Below, piece by piece: positions 7,916-15,157 of a stretch of DNA of 64,000 nt. Position numbers and translations under genes: made by a program. Below the pieces are notes generated by a model that was not told where the DNA came from, searched no databases, and worked only from the letters and a program-made list of their open reading frames with translations. This DNA is from Aminomonas paucivorans DSM 12260 (GTDB lineage Bacteria > Synergistota > Synergistia > Synergistales > Synergistaceae), in assembly GCF_000165795.1 (NCBI RefSeq), contig NZ_CM001022.1, positions 1,955,812 to 2,019,811 on the forward strand. Direction: 5' to 3'. Each line of letters begins with the position of its first letter. The stretch's first letter is position 1.

Positions 7916-9191
7916 ATGCGCAAGGCGCGAAAGAGCAGCGGCAAGGAAGTGACGGACTTGAACCAGCTCTTCCTGGGTTTTCTGGGCCTGGAAGAGCCCT
8001 GGTTCATCCAGTCCATCGAATGGGATCCCCTGGAGGGACGGGTGGACCTGCACGTCTCCTTCCGGGAGGGCACCCGATTCCCCTGCCCGAAGTGCGGGGG
8101 TTCCCATCCGGTTCATGACTGCCTGGAGCGCACCTGGCGCCACCTGAACCTCTTCCAGCACAAGACCTACCTTCACGCCCGGGTCCCCCGAACGGAGTGT
8201 CCGGAACATGGAGTCCACCAGATCGCCGTCCCCTGGGGAGAGGAACGGAGCGGCTTCACCCTGCTCTTCGAAGCCTTCGTGATGGAACTGGCCCCCCTTC
8301 TTCCCGTGAAGGAGATCTCCCGCGTCCTGGGGGAGACGGACACCCGACTCTGGCGGATCATCCGCCGGCACGTGGACCGCTTCTTGGCCACCCAGGATCT
8401 TACGGGGCTGCGCAGGGTCGGGGTGGACGAAACCTCCTACCGCAGGGGGCACAGGTATGTCACCGCCTTCGTGGACCTGGACCGGGGACACGCCATCTGG
8501 GTCACGGAGGGGAAGGGCAAGGCCGTCCTGGCGCGGTTTGCGGCCTACCTGACCTCACGAGGTGTCGCCCCCTCCGTCATCACCGACTTCACCCTGGACA
8601 TGTCCGAGGCCTTCATCCAGGGGATCGGGGAGAACTTTCCCCAGGCCCGCCTGACCTTCGACAAATTCCACGTCATCAAAATGATGAACGAAGCGGTGGA
8701 CCAGGTCCGCCGAGAGGAACGCCGGGGTGCCGAGGAACTGACGGGAAGCCGCTACCTCTGGCTTTACAACCCCGAAAGTCTCTCGCCCAAGCAGCAAGCA
8801 GCCCTCACCGCCCCTGCTTGCCTCAAAGAACACCCGCAAGACCCAAAGGGCCTACGCCCTGAAGCTCCTCCTGCAGGAGTTCTACGAGAAGGTCCCGCGC
8901 TGGGGGACCGTGTGGCTGAAACGCTGGTACTGGCGAGCCAGCCACAGCCGCCTGGAACCGGTCAAGAAGCTGGCCCGAACCATCAAGAATCACTGGGAGG
9001 GGGTCCTGAATCACATCCGAACCGGGATCGACAACGGCATCCTGGAGGGACGCAACAGCCTCTTCAAGGCCGCCTCGGCGAAAGCCCGAGGCTACCGCAC
9101 CTCCACCTATGCGGCTCTGAGCTATTTACTGGTCAACGCTAAGATGCAACTGCGGTTTCCTGGGCCCCGGGAAGCAGCCCATACGGGATGA
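7916..9191 (+). pseudogene. ISL3-type transposase, frameshifted
   Basis: The start at 7916 follows AGGAGG with good spacing. The frame encodes a CPKC zinc-finger-like motif with a downstream ECPEHG (about residues 60-105), then the DDE domain. The first catalytic Asp is in RVGVDETSYRRG, the second in VITDFTLDMSEAF, and FDKFHVIKMMNEAVD follows. At a run of four C (8811-8814) the frame shifts. The continuation (LLASKNTRKTQRAYALK through ILEGRNSLFKAASAKARGY, with the catalytic Glu) is in the +1 frame and stops at 9189-9191, inside the right terminal repeat. Without frameshifting, the product would run to 9142 with an aberrant tail and lack the catalytic Glu. One extra C, a sequencing error, or programmed frameshifting could each explain this. 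The restored length is about 425 residues, normal for the family. Confidence 0.88.
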
Positions 9192-9200
9192 TGAGGAACC
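9177..9200 (-). repeat. IS right terminal inverted repeat
   Basis: Partner of 7784-7807. The transposase stop codon and an in-frame ATGATG for the downstream atpA fragment both lie within it. Confidence 0.9.
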
Positions 9201-10846
9201 CCCAGGGTCTCCAGATCGGGGAACCCGTCACGGGCTCCCACGAGTCCCTCTCCGTGTCCCTGGGCCCCGGCCTGGTGGGAGGCTTCTTCGACGGCATCGG
9301 CCGCCCCCTGGGGACCCTCATGGAGCGCCAGGGGGTCTACATCGCCCCGGGACTCAACGTGCCCCAGGTGGACCCGACGACGGAATGGGATCTGGTGCCC
9401 GTGGCCAAGGTGGGAGACATGGCCACGCAGGGCTCCCTGTTGGCCACGGTGCAGGAGACCCCCCTTCTCCTCCACCGCATCCTCACCCCTCCCGGGGTGG
9501 AGGGGGAGATCGTGGAGATGGCCCCCCAGGGAGCCCTCCGCAGCGACGGGATCGTGGCCCGGGTGAAGGACCCCTTCGGCCACGAGACCCCCATCCCCCT
9601 GGTGCAGCGGTGGCCCGTCCGGCTGCCCCGGCCCTACCGGGAGCGGCTGTTGCCCAACGAGCCCCTGGTGACGGGACAGCGGGTCATCGACGGCCTCTTC
9701 CCCATCGCCAAGGGGGGCGCCGCCGCCATCCCCGGAGGCTTCGGCACCGGCAAGACCGTGACCCAGCACCAGCTGGCCAAGTGGAGCGAGGCCCAGGTGG
9801 TGGTGTACATCGGCTGCGGCGAGCGGGGCAACGAGATGACCGACGTGCTGGAGGAGTTCCCGGTGCTGGAGGACCCCCGGTCCGGGCGTCCCCTCATGGA
9901 GCGCACCATCCTCATCGCCAACACCTCCAACATGCCCGTGGCGGCCCGGGAGGCCTCCATCTACACGGGCATCACCCTGGCGGAGTACTTCCGGGACATG
10001 GGATACGACGTGGCCCTCATGGCGGACTCCACCAGCCGCTGGGCGGAGGCCCTCCGGGAGATCTCCGGTCGCCTGGAGGAGATCCCCGCGGAGGAGGGCT
10101 TCCCCGCGTACCTGCCCACCCGTCTGGCGGAGTTCTACGAGCGGGCGGGGCGGGTGGTCACCCAGGGCGGGGAGACGGGGAGCATCACCATCATCGGCGC
10201 CGTGTCTCCCCCGGGGGGAGACTTCACGGAGCCCGTCACCCGACACACCAAGCGGTTCATCCGCTGCTTCTGGGGGCTGGACAAGAACCTGGCCAACGCC
10301 CGGCACTTCCCCGCCATCTCCTGGCTGGACTCCTACAGCGAGTACGCCCAGGAGGTGGAGGACTGGTTCTCCTCCCACGTGGACCCCCGATGGGGCTCCC
10401 TGCGGGACCGGGCCCGAGAGATCCTGGCGGAGGACGAGCGCATCCAGCAGATCATCCGCCTCGTGGGGGAGGACGTGCTCCCGGACGACCAGCGCCTCCT
10501 GGCCTTCACCGCCTTCCTGGTGAAGAACGGCTACCTCCAGCAGAGCGCCTTCGGGCCGGACTCCTACTCCCCTCCGGAGAAGGGCTTCGCCATCCTGGAC
10601 CTGATCCTGCACTTCCACGAGAAGGCCGCGGGGCTGGTGAAGAAAGGGGTGCCCCTGTCCCTCCTGAAGGACGGGGAACCCGTGGACGCCATCACCCACC
10701 TGCGGGAGCTGAAGGCGGAGGACAAGGGAGCCTTCGAGGACCTGCGCAAGAGACTGGACGCCCACCTGGACCGGGTGGGGGCCGAGCGGACTCCCACCCG
10801 GGAGCCCCGACCCGGCGACGCGGGAGGAGATGCGTCATGGCGCTAG
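9188..10846 (+). CDS. atpA: V/A-type ATPase catalytic subunit A, 3' fragment with IS-derived start
   Basis: The 545 codons from 9209 are true subunit A. An ATG inside the IS end (9188) is in frame and would add seven residues (MMRNPQG), two of which repeat the native QG. The fragment keeps the non-homologous bulge domain, the P-loop [11 protein letters not shown] (about residue 183 of this frame), the Walker-B/catalytic region ([38 protein letters not shown]) and the C-terminal helical domain. It lacks the first 63 residues, the N-terminal barrel that holds the A3B3 crown together. The ATG overlaps the transposase stop (ATGA), so coupled re-initiation is possible in principle. Whether this product assembles is unknown; the gene should be treated as disrupted. 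Confidence 0.9.
   Translation: MMRNPQGLQIGEPVTGSHESLSVSLGPGLVGGFFDGIGRPLGTLMERQGVYIAPGLNVPQVDPTTEWDLVPVAKVGDMATQGSLLATVQETPLLLHRILTPPGVEGEIVEMAPQGALRSDGIVARVKDPFGHETPIPLVQRWPVRLPRPYRERLLPNEPLVTGQRVIDGLFPIAKGGAAAIPGGFGTGKTVTQHQLAKWSEAQVVVYIGCGERGNEMTDVLEEFPVLEDPRSGRPLMERTILIANTSNMPVAAREASIYTGITLAEYFRDMGYDVALMADSTSRWAEALREISGRLEEIPAEEGFPAYLPTRLAEFYERAGRVVTQGGETGSITIIGAVSPPGGDFTEPVTRHTKRFIRCFWGLDKNLANARHFPAISWLDSYSEYAQEVEDWFSSHVDPRWGSLRDRAREILAEDERIQQIIRLVGEDVLPDDQRLLAFTAFLVKNGYLQQSAFGPDSYSPPEKGFAILDLILHFHEKAAGLVKKGVPLSLLKDGEPVDAITHLRELKAEDKGAFEDLRKRLDAHLDRVGAERTPTREPRPGDAGGDASWR
9201..9209. repeat. Target-site duplication, right copy
   Basis: CCCAGGGTC, identical to 7775-7783. In the uninterrupted gene one copy would encode the TQG-L junction. 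Confidence 0.85.
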
Positions 10847-12207
10847 CGGAATTTCGCGGCATCCAGCAGATCAACGGGCCCTTCGTGCTGGTGGAGGCGG
10901 TCCCGGGGGTGGGGTACGGGGACCTGGTGGACGTGGTGGTCCCCGACGGCACCCTGCGCCGGGGACGGGTGGTCTCCCTCACGGAGAAGGCGGTGCTCAT
11001 CCAGGTGTTCGCGGGAACGGGCGACCTGGTGCCCGCCACCACCCGGCTGCGCTTCCTGGGCAAGCCCCTGGAGATGCCCCTGGCCCCTTCCATCCTGGGG
11101 CGCACCTTCACGGGCCTGGGGGAACCCCGGGACGGCTGCGGCCCCGTGTACGGGGGCAAGCGGGTCAACGTCAACGGCCTGCCCCTGAACCCCATGGCCC
11201 GCAAGTACCCCCGGGACTTCATCCACACGGGGATCTCCGCCATCGACACCCTCACCACCCTGATCCGGGGCCAGAAACTGCCCATCTTCTCGGGCAACGG
11301 GCTGCCTCACAACCAGCTGGCGGTGCAGATCGCCACCCAATCCCGCCTGGTGGGGGCGGAGAACTTCGCCGTGTGCTTCGCGGGCATCGGCATCAAACAC
11401 GACGACGCGGCCTTCTTCACCCAGGAACTCTCGGTGAAGGGACGCACCAACAGCATCGTCACCTTCCTGAACCTGGCGGACGACCCGGTGATCGAGCGGA
11501 TCGCCACCCCCCGCATGGCCCTGACCGCGGCGGAGTACCTGGCCTACGAGCTGGGAATGCACGTGCTGGTCATCATCACCGACATGACCAACTACTGCGA
11601 AGCCCTGCGGGAACTGGGAGTGGCGGCGGGAGAGGTGCCCAGCCGGAAGGGCTACCCCGCCTACATGTACAGCGACCTGGCCTCCCTCTACGAGCGGGCG
11701 GGGGTGGTGCGAGACCTGAAGGGCAGCGTGACCCAGCTTCCCATCCTCACCATGCCCAACGACGACATCACCCACCCCATCCCGGACCTGACGGGGTTCA
11801 TCACGGAGGGGCAGATCGTCCTCTCCCGGGAGCTGGACGCCAAGGGGATCTACCCCCCCATCGACGTGCTCACCAGCCTCTCCCGGCTCATGAAGGACGG
11901 CATCGGCAAGGGCTACACCCGGGACGACCACCCCGGCGTGGCCAGCCAGCTCTTCGCCTCCTACAGCCGGGTGCAGGACATCCGCTCCCTGGCGGGGGTG
12001 GTGGGGGAAGACGAGCTCTCCAAGAACGACAAGATGTCCCTGGAATTCGGCCGGTTCTTCGAATCCCGCTTCCTGAAGCAGGGAAGGGAGGAGGACCGGG
12101 ACATCTCCCTTTCCCTGGACATGTCCTGGGACATCCTGCGGGCTCTCCCCAAGAACGAGCTGACCCGCGTCTCCATGGACGAGATCCGAGGACACCTCAA
12201 GCCGTGA
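10837..12207 (+). CDS. atpB: V/A-type ATPase subunit B (non-catalytic head)
   Basis: 456-residue non-catalytic nucleotide-binding head subunit that alternates with A. As expected for B, the Walker-A loop is degenerate (SGNGLPHN, residues 152-159), and [12 protein letters not shown] and [15 protein letters not shown] are characteristic. The C-terminus ([20 protein letters not shown]) is normal. The start at 10837 follows a GGGAGGAGATGCGTC purine stretch and overlaps the end of the atpA frame by 10 bases. The subunit is intact, so of the operon only A is broken. Its stop overlaps the GTG start of the next gene. Confidence 0.96.
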   Translation: MALAEFRGIQQINGPFVLVEAVPGVGYGDLVDVVVPDGTLRRGRVVSLTEKAVLIQVFAGTGDLVPATTRLRFLGKPLEMPLAPSILGRTFTGLGEPRDGCGPVYGGKRVNVNGLPLNPMARKYPRDFIHTGISAIDTLTTLIRGQKLPIFSGNGLPHNQLAVQIATQSRLVGAENFAVCFAGIGIKHDDAAFFTQELSVKGRTNSIVTFLNLADDPVIERIATPRMALTAAEYLAYELGMHVLVIITDMTNYCEALRELGVAAGEVPSRKGYPAYMYSDLASLYERAGVVRDLKGSVTQLPILTMPNDDITHPIPDLTGFITEGQIVLSRELDAKGIYPPIDVLTSLSRLMKDGIGKGYTRDDHPGVASQLFASYSRVQDIRSLAGVVGEDELSKNDKMSLEFGRFFESRFLKQGREEDRDISLSLDMSWDILRALPKNELTRVSMDEIRGHLKP

Positions 12208-13655
12208 GCCTCTCCCGGGGTCCCTTCCTCTCCCTTCGGGGGTGTTGGACCCTGGTGTGGCTCGCCTGCTTCCTGGGCGCGGCGCTGCCTGCCCTGGCGG
12301 CTTTCCGCGCCCAGGACCCGCGTTTGCTCTGGCTCTGGGTCCCCTCGGGAGCCCTCCTCTACCTGCTGGGCTCCCGGTGCATCGTGCGCCCCACCAAGGA
12401 GCTTCTGACCTGGGCGCAGACCCCCCTGGACGCGGCCCCTCCCACCTTCCCCCGGCTCCACCTCCTTTCCGTGGAGCTGGTGGACCACACCCAGAACCTG
12501 GTCTCCCTGGTCCAGCAGCTCTGGGCCAACGAGGAGAGCCTCCGGGATCAATACGAGCAGATCACCCGGCGGGAGCGACAGATCGACGCCCTCTTCCGGG
12601 CCGCCCGCATCCTGGGGGAGGGGCAGGAACCGTCGGTGTGGTTCCGCCTCCTGGGCTCCTTCCTGGGAGAGCGCTTCGACCTCCTGGGGGCGGACCTGTA
12701 TCTCCACGATCCCCGGCAGAACCGCCTGGTGCGCCGGGCCTGCTGGGCCCGAGCCCAGGATCTCTACGACGACATGGAGGTCCTTCCCCTGACGGGGATC
12801 TCCTCCGTGTGCACCCAAGCCTTCCGCACCGGGGAGATCCAGAACGTGGGGACCGTGGAGAGCTGCCCCTTCTACCTCCCCGGAAACGACACCACACGAA
12901 GCCAGCTGTCCCTGCCCCTGTACCACTGGGGAAAGCCCCTGGGGGTGCTGAACCTGGAGAGCGCGACCCCCAACGCCTTCCCGGAGGAGGACTCCCTCTT
13001 CTACCAGGGCCTGGCGGAGCTGACCTCCCAGGAGATGGACAACTTGCTGCACCACGAGGGGCAGCAGGCCCACATCGTCCAGGCCCTCACGGGCCTGGCC
13101 CGGGCGGTGGAGCTGCGGGACCCCTACACGGGGCAGCACCAGGAGCGGGTGGCGGGACTGGCGGTGCAGCTGGGGGAAAATCTGGGGCTGCCCTGGCCTC
13201 AGGTACAGGACCTGAAGACCGCGGCGCTGCTCCACGACATCGGCAAGATCGGCATCGCCGACACCCTCCTGCTCAAGCCTGCGGGGCTGAACCCCCAGGA
13301 GTTCCAGCAGGTGCGCACCCACGCGGAGAAGGGAGCGGAGCTGCTGCAGAACCTCCGGTTCCTGGAGAACTGCCTGGCGGGGGTACGGCACCACCACGAA
13401 CGCTGGGACGGCAACGGCTACCCCGACGGCCTTCGGGGGGAGGACATCCCCCTCATGGCCCGGATCATCGCCCTGGCGGATTCCTACGACGCCATGACCA
13501 CCCAGCGGGTCTACCGAACCCCCCGCACCCCCAAGGAGGCCCTGTCGGAGATCCGCCGGTGCGCGGGGAAGCAGTTCGACCCCCGGCTGGCCCGACAGTT
13601 CTGCTCCCTGATGGAGTCCCAATCAGCGCCCCACCCCCACGGGGTCTTTTCCTGA
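12204..13655 (+). CDS. Membrane-anchored GAF + HD-GYP protein
   Basis: 483 residues. A hydrophobic N-terminus (two likely membrane segments within residues 15-58) is followed by a helical linker. A GAF-like domain (about residues 130-280) comes next, then an HD-GYP domain with His344-Asp345 (LLHDIGKIG) and GYP at 405-407 ([20 protein letters not shown]). HD-GYP proteins with these residues usually hydrolyse cyclic di-GMP, so a phosphodiesterase sensing a ligand through GAF is the likely role. The GTG start overlaps the atpB stop (GTGA), so translation is coupled to the ATPase operon. The upstream part of the same frame within atpB is a shadow. No GGDEF domain is present here. Confidence 0.9.
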   Translation: MSLSRGPFLSLRGCWTLVWLACFLGAALPALAAFRAQDPRLLWLWVPSGALLYLLGSRCIVRPTKELLTWAQTPLDAAPPTFPRLHLLSVELVDHTQNLVSLVQQLWANEESLRDQYEQITRRERQIDALFRAARILGEGQEPSVWFRLLGSFLGERFDLLGADLYLHDPRQNRLVRRACWARAQDLYDDMEVLPLTGISSVCTQAFRTGEIQNVGTVESCPFYLPGNDTTRSQLSLPLYHWGKPLGVLNLESATPNAFPEEDSLFYQGLAELTSQEMDNLLHHEGQQAHIVQALTGLARAVELRDPYTGQHQERVAGLAVQLGENLGLPWPQVQDLKTAALLHDIGKIGIADTLLLKPAGLNPQEFQQVRTHAEKGAELLQNLRFLENCLAGVRHHHERWDGNGYPDGLRGEDIPLMARIIALADSYDAMTTQRVYRTPRTPKEALSEIRRCAGKQFDPRLARQFCSLMESQSAPHPHGVFS

Positions 13656-13666
13656 GGCAAAGGCAT

Positions 13667-13697
13667 AAAAAAACGGAGCCGACCGAAGTCGGCTCCG
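13667..13697 (-). terminator. Rho-independent terminator, minus strand
   Basis: A perfect 10-bp stem CGGAGCCGAC/GTCGGCTCCG (13674-13683 with 13688-13697, loop CGAA) is followed on the minus strand by seven T. It points leftward and so ends the orphan minus-strand unit at 13.7-14.07 kb. It may also stop plus-strand readthrough, but it has no T-run in that direction. Confidence 0.88.
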
Positions 13698-13707
13698 CAG
13701 TCTCCAT

Positions 13708-14007
13708 TCAACTCCGTCCCCAGGTCCCGGACCTCGTTCCCGAAAGGGGCGCCGCCTCGACGGGCGGTTTCGGTCCTTGCGCCCCCCGCAGGAACCAGGC
13801 TCCCCGGGAGTCTTTCTCCCAGCCGCTTCCCCAAGCCGTTCCCACGAGACCGTTTCCCGAAGCCTCTTCCGTACCTTTCCATCCGTTCTGCATCATGCCC
13901 CTCCACTCCTCCCGAAACATCGTCCCCGGCACATTTCCGGCTCGTCCAGGCTGATCTCGATGTTCCGTTCGTCGTCGTCGCAGGCCGCAGCGGATCGCAG
14001 GCTTCAT
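13708..14007 (-). CDS. Hypothetical 99-residue protein in an orphan transcription unit
   Basis: I do not recognise this product. The ATG at 14007 has an excellent ribosome binding site (GAAGGAGG, about 8 bases upstream). The frame lies exactly between a strong promoter and a strong terminator, and the stop is just before the terminator stem. The protein starts MKPAIRCGLRRRRTEHRD and is rich in Gly, Arg and Trp, with no clear domain. A second frame in the first third reads CDDDERNIEISLDEPEMCRG and looks more protein-like than the annotated frame, which hints at a frameshift or at a non-coding RNA. The gap between the HD-GYP gene and the LacI gene (13656-14116) holds nothing else that I can see. 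Confidence 0.4.
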   Translation of the reverse strand: MKPAIRCGLRRRRTEHRDQPGRAGNVPGTMFREEWRGMMQNGWKGTEEASGNGLVGTAWGSGWEKDSRGAWFLRGAQGPKPPVEAAPLSGTRSGTWGRS

Positions 14008-14048
14008 GGCGTCTTCCTCCTTCGAGGCCCCCGAAGGGGCTCGGAGGC

Positions 14049-14077
14049 TTTATACCACCCCGGAGCCGGCACGTCAA
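14049..14077 (-). promoter_or_regulatory. Strong minus-strand promoter of the orphan unit
   Basis: Reading the minus strand: TTGACG (14077-14072), 17-base spacer, TATAAA (14054-14049). The predicted transcript begins about 35 bases before the ribosome binding site of the 99-codon frame. The -35 lies in a partly symmetrical CACGTTGACGTG sequence that could be an operator for the adjacent LacI-type regulator (inference). Confidence 0.75.
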
Positions 14078-14116
14078 CGTGGGTTCACTAAACATGACCA
14101 AGTAAACCAAAATCCC

Positions 14117-14938
14117 CTATGGTTTCCTCTTCTCCTCCCGGGGCAGGGGTTCTCCTCGGGAATCCCGGGGGTGCACCAGCCACCGCAGCTTGGGAAAGAG
14201 CGCTTCGGGATGCCGCAGGCGTCTTTGCAGAAGCCGCCCCGCGGCGACGCCGATCTCGAAGGCCCCCCAGGGAAGACAGCAGAGCCCCAGGAGGGCGGCG
14301 ATCCGGGCGTCGCCGCACCAGAGGGAAGGGCCGGGGGGCAGCGCCTGCGCTCCGTCCACCAGGGCCAGGGGAAGCCCCTCGCCCTCCTCCTCCAGCCGGG
14401 AGAGGAAGGGGAACAGGGCGCCGGGTCCCCCGCAGTAACGGAAACGTCGGCCCGGAAAGGCCCGTCGGACGCCCCGGAGCACCCCCGGGGCGTCCAGCCC
14501 CAGGCAGGCTCCCTCGTCGGCCCCCCAGCGCACCGTGGGAAGGAAAAACCCCTCCGGGGGCAGGATGCGCCCCTCCGCCCACAGGACCCCCTCCACCCTT
14601 CGGGCGACGAGGCGCTCCGCCCCCCGAAGGGCTCCCCGGGGATCCCGCCCCGATTCCAGGGGCAGCAGGTCCCACCCCGCAGATCCCAGGCTCCGACGGG
14701 CTCCCTCCAGAAACGGGCCCACCCACCACTCCCCCAGGGAGGGCACCAGGACCCCCGCCAGGCCCGTGCGCCCGCTGGAAAGCCCCCGGGCGGTGACGTC
14801 CATGCGGTAGCCCAGCTCCCGAGCGGCCTCCCAGACCCGTCGTCCCGTGGCGTCGGAGATGCGCGGGTCTCCCCGAAGCACCCGGCTCACCGTGCCCTTG
14901 TCCACCCCCGCGACCCGGGCCACGTCCTTCATGGTCAC
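14117..14938 (-). CDS. LacI/GalR-family transcriptional regulator
   Basis: 273 residues from the GTG at 14938 (VTMKDVARVAG); a TTG further upstream would add 13 non-conserved residues. The N-terminal 60 residues are a textbook LacI helix-turn-helix and hinge (MKDVARVAGVDKGTVSRVL, then ELGYRMDVTARGLSSGRTG). The remaining sensor domain is about 60 residues shorter than the usual roughly 270 and poorly conserved, so the effector is not predictable. There is no sugar operon next to it. The nearest targets are the orphan unit just downstream on the same strand and the divergent DUF2207-LemA block. Autoregulation or control of those is plausible but unproven. Confidence 0.85.
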   Translation of the reverse strand: MTMKDVARVAGVDKGTVSRVLRGDPRISDATGRRVWEAARELGYRMDVTARGLSSGRTGLAGVLVPSLGEWWVGPFLEGARRSLGSAGWDLLPLESGRDPRGALRGAERLVARRVEGVLWAEGRILPPEGFFLPTVRWGADEGACLGLDAPGVLRGVRRAFPGRRFRYCGGPGALFPFLSRLEEEGEGLPLALVDGAQALPPGPSLWCGDARIAALLGLCCLPWGAFEIGVAAGRLLQRRLRHPEALFPKLRWLVHPRDSRGEPLPREEKRKP

Positions 14939-15003
14939 CCCAAGGGCGCTCCCCCCCTTCCCCCGGATTATGGACAAAGCGTCCCCAGGCGTCCACGGCG
15001 GGT

Positions 15004-15032
15004 TTGACGGGCCCGGTGCCTTTCGTTAGGCT
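15004..15032 (+). promoter_or_regulatory. Promoter of the first DUF2207 gene
   Basis: TTGACG (15004-15009), 17-base spacer, TAGGCT (15027-15032). The two hexamers and the spacing are identical to those at 17081-17109 in front of lemA. Confidence 0.65.
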
Positions 15033-15070
15033 GTGCTGCGACAAGCCATCAACCCAAGGAGGCCCGCGCC

Positions 15071-15157
15071 ATGACCCACCCCACCGTCCCGACCTGCCCC
15101 GCTCCCCCATCCTCCCCAGGGTTCGCCTCTTCCCGAAGGCCCCACGAGGCGTCATGA
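15071..15157 (+). CDS. Possible 28-residue leader peptide
   Basis: A short frame (MTHPTVPTCPAPPSSPGFAS and onward) has a strong ribosome binding site (AAGGAGG, 8 bases before the ATG), and its stop overlaps the ATG of the DUF2207 gene (ATGA). The large gene itself has only a weak GAGG upstream, so translation of this frame may deliver ribosomes to it. The peptide is proline-rich with no recognisable domain. It may simply be a translational lead-in. Confidence 0.35.
   Translation: MTHPTVPTCPAPPSSPGFASSRRPHEAS

Larger units (their letters stand above)
7784..9200 (+). mobile_element. ISL3-family-like insertion sequence inside atpA
   Basis: About 1.42 kb element bounded by 24-bp inverted repeats (7784-7807 and 9177-9200, 23 of 24 positions matching, both beginning GG and containing TCCTCATCATCCCGTATGGG). 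It is flanked by a direct repeat of the host gene. It carries a single transposase reading frame with an N-terminal zinc-finger-like segment and a DDE domain, as in ISL3 (IS204/IS1001/IS1096/IS1165) transposases. Size, end sequence, 8-9 bp duplication and protein type agree. The near-identity of the ends and of the duplication suggests a fairly recent insertion, although the transposase carries a frameshift. Confidence 0.93.

Noticed and set aside
7784-9200. Intein in the V-ATPase A subunit
   Set aside because: A-subunit genes often carry inteins, but here the insert has terminal repeats, a target duplication, in-frame stops and a transposase; no intein splicing motifs are visible.
10830-13655. 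A single 941-codon fusion of ATPase B with the HD-GYP protein
   Set aside because: The first half of that frame is a shadow inside atpB; the real gene starts with the GTG overlapping the atpB stop.
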